Both the position numbers and the translations under genes were made by a program. A stretch of DNA of 13,210 nucleotides from JAXDLH01 sp034666705. GTDB taxonomy: Bacteria; Chloroflexota; UBA6077; SHYK01. The DNA lies in the NCBI GenBank assembly GCA_034666705.1, contig JAXDLH010000469.1, positions 1 to 13,210 on the forward strand, given 5' to 3'. Shown here one piece after another: positions 1 to 7,126 of this stretch; positions within the stretch are counted from its first letter, which is position 1; the number at the start of each line of letters is the position of its first letter. Under the pieces are notes generated by a model. That model ran no database searches, had not been told where the DNA came from, and was given only the letters and a program-made list of their open reading frames with translations.

Positions 1-28
1 GGTCCGCCCCGGCATGCCGGGGCGGACC
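1..28 (-). terminator. Perfect 28-base palindrome, likely terminator of the IDH-like gene
   Basis: The first 28 bases are a perfect inverted repeat: arms GGTCCGCCCCGG and CCGGGGCGGACC around a CATG centre, giving a 12-bp GC-rich stem with a 4-base loop. It lies 30 bases beyond the stop codon of the minus-strand IDH-like gene, where an intrinsic terminator is expected. On the plus-strand side no T-run follows. The side that would carry the U-tract for the minus-strand transcript lies outside the window, so the terminator call rests on stem and position only. It could also be a dispersed palindromic repeat. Confidence 0.6.
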
Positions 29-58
29 CACACTGTGTCGAGAAGGCCCGTAGCCTCG

Positions 59-1267
59 CTAGCCTGTGGTTTTGACGAACTGCTGCCACCGCTCCTCGAG
101 CTTGGGATCGTCAAACGTCTCGATTACGTAGTTCGCGTAGTCAGTTCCGTTAGACCCGCCCGGCCGGCTGGTCATGACCAAGCGCTTCTCATACTGGCCG
201 CAGATGTCGAGCGCCATGTCCAGCTTCTTCGCCCGGTCGGTGTAGCCCATGTGCTCGAGCATCATCTTGCCCGCCACGATCATGCTCGTCGGGTTGGCGT
301 ACTGCGCTCGACCCTCCGCAACCATACGGGGCGCGCTCCCGTGGATCGCCTCGAACATGGCGTTTTGCTTGCCAATGTTGGCGCTGCCAGCGGTGCCCAC
401 GCCACCCTGAAACTCAGCCGCCTCATCCGTGAGGATGTCACCGTAGAGGTTCGGCAAGGCGACTACCTTGAACGCAGTACGGCGTTGGGGGTCGATGAGC
501 TTCGCAGACATGATGTCCACGATCCAGTCGTCCCACTCGACCTCGGGATAATCCTTGGCGACGTCGCGCGCGACGTCCAGGAACATGCCGTCCGACAGTT
601 TGATGATGTTCGCCTTATGGACCACGGTAACCTTGTTCAGTCCAGTCTTGCGCGCGTAATCGAAGGCCAGACGCAGCAGACGCTCGCTGCCCTGCATCGT
701 CACTACCGTGAAGTCGAACACGAGGTCGTCGGTGAGTCGAACGCCGTGGCTTCCCAGAATGTAGGCGCCTTCGGTGTTCTCCCGGAAGAACATCCAGTTG
801 ATTCCCTGCGCAGGCACCCGCACCGGACGCACGTTGGCAAACAGGTCCAACTCGCGCCGCATTGCGACGTTGGCGGACTCGATGTTCGGCCACGGGTCCC
901 CTCGCTGGGGCGTCGTCGTGGGTCCTTTGAGCACGGCCTGACACTGGCGCAACGCAGCGAGCACGTCGTCAGGAATCGCCTTGTTCTGCGCCGCACGGTT
1001 CTCGATGGTCAGTCCTTCGATCGTTCTGAACTCGATCTTCCCGCTCGTGACCTCCGGCGCCAGCACGTGCTCCAGGACGCGCACCGCTTCCGCGCTGATG
1101 AATGGGCCAATGCCATCGCCGCCGCAGACGCCGATCGCGATGTGGGGCGCATGCTGGTAGTCGAACCAATCCGGCTCGTGCTTGAGCCGTTCAACGCGTG
1201 CGAGCTGCTCCTCGACCAGCCTGGCAAAGTGGTCCCTGGCCCTCGCGATGACGGCTTCGTCCACCAT
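59..1267 (-). CDS. Isocitrate dehydrogenase-like NAD(P)-dependent decarboxylating dehydrogenase
   Basis: A 402-residue member of the isocitrate/isopropylmalate dehydrogenase family, most likely converting isocitrate to 2-oxoglutarate in the cytoplasm. The start is ATG at 1267 because an AGAAGGGG ribosome site sits about 8 bases upstream; the reading frame extends further upstream but that stretch looks non-coding. Visible motifs are GGDGIGP (49-54 region), SANVAMRRELDLFANVRPVR (131-150), RENTEG..Y (162-169), HKANI with catalytic Lys218, NLYGDILTD with Asp277 and Asp281, and the HGSAP cofactor loop (309-313). These line up with E. coli Icd substrate residues S113, N115, R119, R129, R153, Y160, K230 and D307/D311, which favours isocitrate over isopropylmalate. 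The residues after HGSAP are Arg314-Met315, unlike the usual Lys-Tyr (NADP) or Asp-Ile (NAD), so the cofactor is unclear. An N-terminal extension of about 45 residues precedes the core. It is transcribed divergently from the dioxygenase. Confidence 0.9.
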   Translation of the reverse strand: MVDEAVIARARDHFARLVEEQLARVERLKHEPDWFDYQHAPHIAIGVCGGDGIGPFISAEAVRVLEHVLAPEVTSGKIEFRTIEGLTIENRAAQNKAIPDDVLAALRQCQAVLKGPTTTPQRGDPWPNIESANVAMRRELDLFANVRPVRVPAQGINWMFFRENTEGAYILGSHGVRLTDDLVFDFTVVTMQGSERLLRLAFDYARKTGLNKVTVVHKANIIKLSDGMFLDVARDVAKDYPEVEWDDWIVDIMSAKLIDPQRRTAFKVVALPNLYGDILTDEAAEFQGGVGTAGSANIGKQNAMFEAIHGSAPRMVAEGRAQYANPTSMIVAGKMMLEHMGYTDRAKKLDMALDICGQYEKRLVMTSRPGGSNGTDYANYVIETFDDPKLEERWQQFVKTTG

Positions 1268-1390
1268 GATGCATCCACCCCTTCTAACGATTGCGGGACC
1301 TTTAGATGTGCAGAGCGCGCCACGTCCCTCGCGTGCCGCAAGCGTGGTATTGTGCCATCCTCGTGTTCCGGATGCGAGTTTGAGACGAGG

Positions 1391-1419
1391 TCGGCACGCG
1401 ACGGCCGCAGGCGTATACT
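1391..1419 (+). promoter_or_regulatory. Candidate sigma-70-type promoter for the dioxygenase cluster
   Basis: TATACT at 1414-1419 matches the -10 consensus at 5 of 6 positions. TCGGCA at 1391-1396 matches the -35 consensus at 4 of 6, with a 17-base spacer. Transcription would begin near 1426, leaving a leader of roughly 88 bases before the ATG at 1514. The call is based on motif and position in the divergent gap 1268-1513. No equally good promoter was found for the minus-strand IDH gene; CACAAT at 1349-1354 (minus) is a weak option. Confidence 0.45.
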
Positions 1420-1433
1420 GGGCCATTCCGGCC

Positions 1434-1487
1434 GAGGCCCCGCGGCGCTCCGACGAGCCGATCGTCCTGAATCAGCCGCGGGCCCTC
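1434..1487 (+). promoter_or_regulatory. Nested stem-loop in the dioxygenase mRNA leader
   Basis: Bases 1434-1446 and 1475-1487 can pair in 12 of 13 positions (one C-C mismatch at 1438/1483), enclosing 28 bases. Inside that loop, GACGA (1452-1456) and TCGTC (1462-1466) form a second 5-bp hairpin with a 5-base loop. The structure begins about 8 bases after the predicted transcription start and ends 13 bases before the ribosome site GAGAGGA (1501-1507). No U-run follows, so it is not a simple intrinsic terminator. It could protect the mRNA or act as a regulatory leader. In GC-rich DNA a chance stem cannot be excluded. Confidence 0.35.
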
Positions 1488-1513
1488 CGGCGCCGACCCA
1501 GAGAGGACATGCC

Positions 1514-2869
1514 ATGGTTGAGATCGTTCCCTCCCGCAACGACCGGTCCCTCCGGAGCCTCGTCGACCTCGAGCACGGGCTCGTCAGCCGCGAGATCTAC
1601 GTCAACGAAGAGATCTATCAGCAAGAGCTGGAGCAGGTGTTCGGGCGAGCCTGGCTCTTCATCGGCCACGAGTCGCAGATCCCCAACCCCGGCGACTTCG
1701 TGCAGTCCCGCATGGGCGAGGAGCACGTGCTGCTCGTGCGCGATCGCAAAAACCAGATCCACGTCTTCCTGAACACCTGCCGCCACCGCGGTATGAAGGT
1801 GTGTCGCTACGACGACGGCAATACGCTCCTCTTTACCTGCACCTTCCACGGCTGGAGCTATGACACCGATGGCCGGCTGGTCGGCGTGCCGAACTTCGAC
1901 AACGCCTACCACCGAGAGCTGGACAAGAGCGCCTGGGGCCTCCACGAAGTGGCCCAGATGACCAACTATTATGGGTCGATCTGGGCAACCTGGGACCCGA
2001 AGGCGCCCCGCTTCGAGGATTACCTCGGTGTATGGGGTCCGAGCGTCCGCCGCTCCTTTGAAGGATCGGACGGCAGCGACAATGGCCTGGAGCTCTTCAA
2101 CCCGGTCCAGAAATGGCGTCTGCCCACCAACTGGAAGTTCCCCGGTTTCAGCTTCCTGGGCGACCATGCGCACGGCGCGACGACCCACCGCTCCACCACC
2201 GTCGCGGCATATGGCCCGCAGGGCGAAGCCAACGGCGGCGACCGCCACGGCATGGGCGAACGCTGGCCCTCCACGGAAGAGGAGTTTGCCGTTCCGGAGC
2301 TCGGCCACAGCGGCCACGGCCGGCTCTACGAGAAGCCAGGCGTCGGCCCCTACGTAAACACCTGGCAGACCGTACCGGGTGTCGACGACTACTACCGCGA
2401 GATGCACGCGAAGAAGGCCCAGAAGTACGACGGCCAGTATCTCCACGGCGCCTCGGGCTGCGTCTTCCCGAACGTCATCTGTGGTGGCACCCGGATTCTT
2501 GTTTGGCACCCACAGGGCGTCGGCATGACGGAGAGCTGGCGCCTGTACACGGTCGACCGGGGCGCACCCAAGCTGGTCAAGGACGCGGTGCGGCGGTACG
2601 CGATGCGGTACTGCGGCCCCGGCGGCATGACCGAAGCGGACGATATGGAGAACTGGAATTACGCGTACCCTGCGAGTCTGGGAATGATGGCGCGCCGCTT
2701 GCCCTACAACTTCCAGAATGGCGTGGGCCATGCCCACACGGACGATCGGGTCCCGGGCATCACGCTGAACTACCGGATCGGGGAGGAGAACCAGCGGGCC
2801 CGCCTGAAGCGTTGGGTCGAGTTCATGGAGGCCGGTAGCTGGGACGAGCTCTTCCCGGTGAAGAAGTAG
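1514..2869 (+). CDS. Aromatic ring-hydroxylating dioxygenase, large (alpha) subunit, Rieske type
   Basis: A 451-residue catalytic subunit of a Rieske non-haem iron oxygenase, which would add both atoms of O2 to an aromatic ring using electrons from a ferredoxin/reductase. The ATG at 1514 is preceded by GAGAGGA (1501-1507); the open frame upstream is antisense to the IDH gene and is not part of the protein. The Rieske [2Fe-2S] ligands are C89, H91, C109 and H112 (CRH...CTFH). The mononuclear iron site aligns without gaps to naphthalene dioxygenase: NWK at 206-208, D217 (bridging Asp205), H220 (His208), H225 (His213), and the third ligand in E374-A-D-D377. Where naphthalene dioxygenase has Glu200-Asn201, this protein has Phe212-Ser213. 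Length is normal for the family. The beta subunit follows directly, so an alpha-beta oligomer is expected. The substrate cannot be read from sequence; electron-transfer partners are not in the window. Confidence 0.93.
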   Translation: MVEIVPSRNDRSLRSLVDLEHGLVSREIYVNEEIYQQELEQVFGRAWLFIGHESQIPNPGDFVQSRMGEEHVLLVRDRKNQIHVFLNTCRHRGMKVCRYDDGNTLLFTCTFHGWSYDTDGRLVGVPNFDNAYHRELDKSAWGLHEVAQMTNYYGSIWATWDPKAPRFEDYLGVWGPSVRRSFEGSDGSDNGLELFNPVQKWRLPTNWKFPGFSFLGDHAHGATTHRSTTVAAYGPQGEANGGDRHGMGERWPSTEEEFAVPELGHSGHGRLYEKPGVGPYVNTWQTVPGVDDYYREMHAKKAQKYDGQYLHGASGCVFPNVICGGTRILVWHPQGVGMTESWRLYTVDRGAPKLVKDAVRRYAMRYCGPGGMTEADDMENWNYAYPASLGMMARRLPYNFQNGVGHAHTDDRVPGITLNYRIGEENQRARLKRWVEFMEAGSWDELFPVKK

Positions 2870-2926
2870 CGACGCGCGAGGCTTCGAAACCCATCGGCAA
2901 TCACGCATCGAGGAATGACGAGAACG

Positions 2927-3463
2927 ATGGCAGTTGATACGCAGGCCGCCCTGGAGCAGCTCTTGCTCCTGCATGAGATCGAGCGCTTCCTCTACCGCGA
3001 GGCGGAGCTCCTCGATGAGCGACGGTTCAGCGAATGGATCGAACTCATCGCCGATGACATTCACTACCACGTGCCGCAGCGGCGCAACGTCAAGTTCGGC
3101 GAGCAAGCCCGCGAGAACAGCGATCCGGAATCCGAGATCTCGTGGTTCGACGAAGGCAAGGCGACCCTCGCCGGGCGCGTGCGCCAGATCAACACGGGGC
3201 TCCACTGGGCGGAGGAGCCACTCTCCCGCGTGTGCCACATGGTCTCCAACGTCGAGTTGCTGGCCGTGGAGGGCGACGAGGTCAAGGTGAAGAGCCGCTT
3301 CCTCGTGTACCGCAATCGCCTGCAGGACGAAGTAGACCTCTTTGTCGGCAAGCGCGAGGACACGCTGCGACGCGACGCCGAGACTGGTTGGAAGATTGCC
3401 AAGCGCACCGTGATCCTCGACCAGAACGTCTTGCTAGCCAAGAACATCACCGTTTTCTTCTAG
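2927..3463 (+). CDS. Aromatic ring-hydroxylating dioxygenase, small (beta) subunit
   Basis: A 178-residue member of the ring-hydroxylating beta family (SnoaL/NTF2-like fold), a structural partner of the alpha subunit. Recognisable features are the N-terminal helix EIERFLYREAELLDERRF (residues 17-34), the strand segment IADDIHYHVPQRR (41-53), the RVCHMVSNVELL block (101-112), KSRFLVYRNR (122-131), and the C-terminal GWKIAKRTVILDQN (154-167). The family ends in a short hydrophobic strand, here ITVFF. An alternative ATG at 2915 would add four residues, but its GAGGA (2910-2914) abuts the start codon with no spacing. The same GAGGA is 12 bases from the ATG at 2927, so I prefer 2927 with modest certainty. 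It follows the alpha gene by 57 bases and is surely co-transcribed with it. Confidence 0.92.
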   Translation: MAVDTQAALEQLLLLHEIERFLYREAELLDERRFSEWIELIADDIHYHVPQRRNVKFGEQARENSDPESEISWFDEGKATLAGRVRQINTGLHWAEEPLSRVCHMVSNVELLAVEGDEVKVKSRFLVYRNRLQDEVDLFVGKREDTLRRDAETGWKIAKRTVILDQNVLLAKNITVFF

Positions 3464-3619
3464 AGCAAAATGAGTGACTGGTCATTCTGGATCGGCAGGC
3501 GAGGAACCGTGGGCGTCCGGCCTGGCTGTATTTGGTCCTTCGCTTTGGTCGGGATTCAGGATGGCAAGCAGGCATTGAACGGGCAACGACTGCCAACCTC
3601 GCAGAGGAGGAGCACAGCT

Positions 3620-5299
3620 ATGGGGAACTTCCGCGTTTGCTTTCTGACTGCCCTGGCGTTGCTGGCGTCCGCGTGCGGCCCTGCGGCGCCGAGCGTCGCG
3701 CCCCAGAGCCAGGCTCCCGCGGCGACCAGCCCGGACGACACGCGCACCCTCGTCTTCGCCACGCGGAACGAGCCGGTGTACATCTCGAAGCGCGGGCTGC
3801 AAAGCACCGCACCCGGCAGTACCGGCCCCGTGCTCTTTGACGCCGGGCTCACGATGACCGCCGGCCAGGGGACCCCGACTGAGCTGCAGCTCGCCGAAGC
3901 ATTTCCGCAGCTCGACACGGACACGTGGAAGGTGCTGCCGGAAGGGCGCATGGAGACCACGTGGCGCCTGCGCCCGAACCTCAAATGGCATGACGGCACC
4001 CCGCTCACCGCCGACGATTTCGTTTTCGGTTTCCAGGTTTATCGCTTACCGCAGTTCGACGGCGCCCGGCTCGCGGGCGGCTTCATCGACGACGTCACGG
4101 CCCCCGACCCGCGGACTGTAGTGATCCACTGGAAAGGCCCATACCCAACGGCAGCCGAGGATGACGGCACCGTACCCGCACTCCCCCGCCACATCCTGGG
4201 CGCACCCTTTGAGAGGCTCGACTCCGAGGCGTTCGCGGCATTGCCCTATTGGACGAGCGAGTACGTCGGGCTCGGTCCGTACCGGATGGACAAACGCGAG
4301 CCCGGCTCGTTCATCGAAGGCGTAGCGTTCGACGACTACGTATTCGGCCGCCCCAAGATCAGCCGGCTCAAGCTGATCTGGATCGCCGACTCCAATACTC
4401 TGGTGGCCAACGTGCTCTCAGGCGGGGTGCAGTATGTGGACAGCACCGCGCTCGAGTTCGAGCAGGCGCTGGTCCTCAAGCGACAGTGGACCGCAAGCGG
4501 CGAGGGGACCATCGCGTACAACCCGGTCAAGATTCGCTACGTGCAGATCCAATACAAGGCTGAGGTGGCAAGTCCACCGGCGGTGCAGGACCTGCGCGTG
4601 CGGCAGGCACTCGCGCACGCCATCGACAAGCAGTCCCTCGTTGACGCGATGATCGACGGCGAGCCGGGCATCGCCAACACGTTTCTCTCGCCGCTCTCCC
4701 CCTACTACGGTGAGCTAGACAAGGTGCTGACCAAGTACCCGCTCGACCTGCGGCGAACTGATCAGTTGATGACGGACGCTGGCTTTCGGAAGGATGGGGA
4801 GGGTTTTTACAGTAAGGACGGCCTCCGCTTCGCACCCGAGCTTGCAGCCTTCTCCGGCCAGGGCGAGAAGGAGGCTCTCCTCATCCACGATAGCTGGAAG
4901 CGCGCGGGCATCGATACCCCGCTGCGCACGATTACGCCCGCGCAGCAGCGCGACCTGGAGCTCGTCTCGACCTATCCGGCGTTCCGTATCGAGCAGACCA
5001 ACGCCGACCAGCCGGGCGTACATCACGCCACCAGCGGGTGCGCACGAGCAGAACGCGCGTGGGTTGGCTCCAATCGAGGGTGCTTCTCCGATCCCGAGTA
5101 CGACCGCCTGTGGTCCACTTTTCTCACCGCCCTCGACAGTCGTGAGCGCAGTAACGCCCACATTCAAGCGATGAAGCTGCTGAGCGACAAGGTCGCCGGC
5201 ATGCCGCTCTACTATGGCTATCTGATTACCGGCTTCCCGTCTAGCCTTGTGGGCCCCAAGTATGGGTACACCGACATTCAGACGTGGCGCTACAAATAG
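3620..5299 (+). CDS. Solute-binding lipoprotein of a peptide/nickel/opine-type ABC importer (SBP_bac_5)
   Basis: A 559-residue extracytoplasmic binding protein of family 5 (Dpp/Opp/Nik type), anchored as a lipoprotein. The start is ATG at 3620: AGAGGAGGAG lies about 8 bases upstream, and a clear lipoprotein signal follows (hydrophobic residues 8-18, lipobox LASAC with Cys19), then a Pro/Ala/Ser linker. An upstream in-frame ATG at 3470 would bury this signal and is rejected. Family signatures are LAEAFPQLDTDTWKVLPEGR (91-110), WHDGTPLTADDF (123-134) and DLRVRQALAHAIDKQ (324-338). Length is usual for the family. The gene sits 156 bases after the dioxygenase beta gene and 20 bases before the next gene. 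No matching permease or ATPase lies nearby; the ABC pair at 11088-12805 belongs to a different (taurine/nitrate) type. The ligand is unknown; uptake of the dioxygenase substrate is an inference from context. The gap 3464-3619 shows no convincing promoter or terminator. Confidence 0.9.
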   Translation: MGNFRVCFLTALALLASACGPAAPSVAPQSQAPAATSPDDTRTLVFATRNEPVYISKRGLQSTAPGSTGPVLFDAGLTMTAGQGTPTELQLAEAFPQLDTDTWKVLPEGRMETTWRLRPNLKWHDGTPLTADDFVFGFQVYRLPQFDGARLAGGFIDDVTAPDPRTVVIHWKGPYPTAAEDDGTVPALPRHILGAPFERLDSEAFAALPYWTSEYVGLGPYRMDKREPGSFIEGVAFDDYVFGRPKISRLKLIWIADSNTLVANVLSGGVQYVDSTALEFEQALVLKRQWTASGEGTIAYNPVKIRYVQIQYKAEVASPPAVQDLRVRQALAHAIDKQSLVDAMIDGEPGIANTFLSPLSPYYGELDKVLTKYPLDLRRTDQLMTDAGFRKDGEGFYSKDGLRFAPELAAFSGQGEKEALLIHDSWKRAGIDTPLRTITPAQQRDLELVSTYPAFRIEQTNADQPGVHHATSGCARAERAWVGSNRGCFSDPEYDRLWSTFLTALDSRERSNAHIQAMKLLSDKVAGMPLYYGYLITGFPSSLVGPKYGYTDIQTWRYK

Positions 5300-5319
5300 C
5301 ACTCCCGGGGGATACGATC

Positions 5320-5589
5320 ATGGACCAAACAAGTGGGGAGCATGCCGCTCAGGAGCAACCCACGCAGCCACGAGCCGTGGACCAGATGTCCATCAACGAC
5401 GCCGTGATGATCCAGAACCTGGCCAATGGCACCAGGGTGCGGCTGCGCGGTGGCGGCATCGCCGAGGTTACGGCGAACCCCCAGGACGGTCAGTGGGTGT
5501 ACGTGCGCTTTCTCGAGTATCCGCGCGAGCCGGACCGGGTTGGCCAGGAAGACCTGGTGTTCTGCACCGACGTGGTTGGGATTCTCTAG
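5320..5589 (+). CDS. Unknown small protein (89 residues)
   Basis: I do not recognise this family. The ATG at 5320 has GGGGGA (5307-5312) 7 bases upstream, and the gene sits 20 bases after the binding-protein gene and 24 bases before the MFS gene, which argues that it is real. The first 25 residues are polar and rich in Gln, Glu and Pro and look disordered. Residues 28-89 alternate hydrophobic and polar positions (TRVRLRGGGIAEVTANP, then WVYVRFLEYP), suggesting a small beta-barrel of SH3 or KOW-like shape. There is no signal peptide or membrane segment, so it is probably cytoplasmic. It could be an accessory factor of the dioxygenase cluster or an unrelated regulator; no function is claimed. 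Its stop codon is in the same frame as the next gene. Confidence 0.75.
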   Translation: MDQTSGEHAAQEQPTQPRAVDQMSINDAVMIQNLANGTRVRLRGGGIAEVTANPQDGQWVYVRFLEYPREPDRVGQEDLVFCTDVVGIL

Positions 5590-5613
5590 AAGCGTGCTGC
5601 ACGGTCCTATGAC

Positions 5614-6891
5614 GTGCCCCTGAGGCTGCGACTCAGCGACACCGCGCAGGTGCTCCTCGGGTTGTATGGCCCTGCCATGGTCATGAGTCTCGGCCAGGGC
5701 ATGGTAGTGCCCACGATCCCCGCGCTGGCGGCGACGTTCGACGTGTCGGCCGGTCTGGCGGCGCAGCTTGTCACCGCGGGCATCCTGGGCCGGTTCGTCG
5801 CCTTGCTGCCGGCGGGGTATCTCCTGGATCGATTCGGGCGCAAGCCGGTGCTCGTGACCGGCCCACTCATCGTCGCTTCGGGCTCGGCGCTCACTGCGGT
5901 CGCGCCCGTATTTCCGTTGTTGCTGGTCGCGCAATTCCTGACCGGTACTGGCAGCAGTGCGTGGCAGGTCGCCCGCGAGGTCACCGCAGTCGACGTAGTG
6001 CGCCCGGAGCAACGAGGCCGCATGATGAGCGGCTTTATGGGGATGAGCTCGGTCGGCGTGGCCGTGGGGCCGGTGCTCGGCGGAATCGTCACCGACTTGC
6101 TCGGTTTTCGAGCCGTGTTCTGGGTGTACGCCCTGATGGGCGTCTGCACGCTCCTGGTGTCGCTCCGCATCCGCGAAACGGCGCATCCACGCCGATCGGC
6201 GCCGCGCTCGCTCTTCAACGTCGGTCGAGTGAGCGAGGTCGAGCCCTACTTTCGGACGACGTACGTGGTGCTGATCTTCAATACCTTCGTCGCGATGATG
6301 CGCGGCGCGCTGATCAACAGTCTGCTGCCCCTCTACGTTGGCTTGCAACTCGGGTTCAGCTCCACGGTGGTAGGCACCCTTTTCGGAATCTACGGGCTGG
6401 TCAACGTCCTGATGATTGCGCCGACAGGGGTGCTCTCGGACTCGCGCGGCCGGAAGGCAGTCGTGGTGCCCAGCACCTTTATTGCCACCTTCGTGTTCCT
6501 CGCGTTCCCGCTCGCCACTGGCGTCGTGCCCCTCTCGATCCTGGCTGCCCTTATGGGAGTCGCCACCGGGCTCGCCCTCGGCACAATGGCCACGTACACC
6601 TATGACGTCATTCCCGACCATGCGCGGGCGCGCTTGCAAGCGTTGCGGCGACTGTTCGGCGATATGGGCGGCATCATGGGACCGGCAATGGGAGGCACCA
6701 TCGCCGACCTGGCAAGCCCATCTGCCGCGTTCTGGGCGTTCGTCCCACTCCAACTCGTCTCCGGGCTGCTCATTACCTTCATGGCACGCGAGTCGCTGGA
6801 CCACGTGCGCAACAGCGCGCGGCTGGCCACGGCCAGCCAGGAGCCCGGCGCTGGCGAGTCAAACGCCGGACCTAGGCCACCGGTCGCTTGA
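5614..6891 (+). CDS. Major facilitator superfamily transporter, drug/proton antiporter-like
   Basis: A 425-residue inner-membrane carrier with about 12 predicted membrane helices. MFS motif A appears after helix 2 (G68-YLLD-RFGRKP, to residue 78) and again after helix 8 (G272-VLSD-SRGRK, to 281). GVAVGPVLGG (148-157) resembles motif C of helix 5, typical of proton-coupled exporters. GTG at 5614 is the first possible start in frame after the previous gene's stop codon, and helix 1 begins soon after, so no later start fits. The ribosome site is weak, so translation may be coupled to the small gene 24 bases upstream. Position at the end of the dioxygenase cluster suggests transport of an aromatic substrate, product or toxic intermediate; this is inference. 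The last 20 bases overlap the convergent minus-strand gene. Confidence 0.9.
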   Translation: MPLRLRLSDTAQVLLGLYGPAMVMSLGQGMVVPTIPALAATFDVSAGLAAQLVTAGILGRFVALLPAGYLLDRFGRKPVLVTGPLIVASGSALTAVAPVFPLLLVAQFLTGTGSSAWQVAREVTAVDVVRPEQRGRMMSGFMGMSSVGVAVGPVLGGIVTDLLGFRAVFWVYALMGVCTLLVSLRIRETAHPRRSAPRSLFNVGRVSEVEPYFRTTYVVLIFNTFVAMMRGALINSLLPLYVGLQLGFSSTVVGTLFGIYGLVNVLMIAPTGVLSDSRGRKAVVVPSTFIATFVFLAFPLATGVVPLSILAALMGVATGLALGTMATYTYDVIPDHARARLQALRRLFGDMGGIMGPAMGGTIADLASPSAAFWAFVPLQLVSGLLITFMARESLDHVRNSARLATASQEPGAGESNAGPRPPVA

Positions 6892-7126
6892 AGTGGAACT
6901 CGCGCTTCTCCAGACCGGGAACTGTCAGGTCGAGCACTGCGACCATCTCCCAGCCCTCTTCGCCCAACTCCCGAAGGTAATCCTCGAGCAAGACCTGCTC
7001 CTCCTTGGCACTTCGCGCCACCTTGACGATCCAGCGCAACTGGCCTTTACGCCCAAATGCGCCGCGCTCCTCGCTCTCCAGGTAGGTCTTGATGGCGTCG
7101 AGACCCCGGTATTCCCATTGCTGCAC
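6872..7126 (-). CDS. Small DUF4177-like protein
   Basis: An 84-residue protein with the pattern of the DUF4177 family: an N-terminal WEY strand (residues 4-6), a central helix ending in LGEEGWEMVAV (54-64) and a C-terminal FKRP strand (79-82). Family function is unknown. The start is GTG at 7126, with GAGGGAG just 4 bases upstream. Its last 20 bases overlap the 3' end of the MFS gene on the opposite strand. No signal peptide or membrane helix is seen. It is divergent from the aldolase gene across a 224-base gap (7127-7350). Confidence 0.75.
   Translation of the reverse strand: MQQWEYRGLDAIKTYLESEERGAFGRKGQLRWIVKVARSAKEEQVLLEDYLRELGEEGWEMVAVLDLTVPGLEKREFHFKRPVA

Noticed and set aside
1339..1358. 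Sigma-54-like TGGCAC...TTGC on the minus strand upstream of the IDH gene
   Set aside because: The distance between the GG and GC elements is five bases too long for a sigma-54 promoter.
14..1513. Long open plus-strand frame that continues into the dioxygenase alpha gene, suggesting a 951-residue fusion
   Set aside because: This stretch is antisense to the clear IDH gene and the divergent gap; its translation shows no domain. The ribosome site and Rieske N-terminus place the start at 1514.
1472..3238. 588-residue open frame on the minus strand
   Set aside because: It is a mirror of the dioxygenase genes produced by high GC third positions; it has no recognisable domain and low-complexity Val/Ala/Glu composition.
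3474..3497. Short inverted repeat (TGAC/GTCA) after the dioxygenase beta gene as a terminator
   Set aside because: The loop would be only two bases and the stem is short and AT-rich with no T-run; it does not support a transcript end.
3470..3619. Longer start (ATG at 3470) for the binding protein
   Set aside because: It would place 50 residues before a clear lipoprotein signal, and the ribosome site AGAGGAGGAG belongs to ATG 3620.
5290..6804. 504-residue open frame on the minus strand
   Set aside because: Antisense to the MFS gene and the small gene; its His/Arg/Glu/Gln-rich translation is a typical shadow of membrane protein codons.
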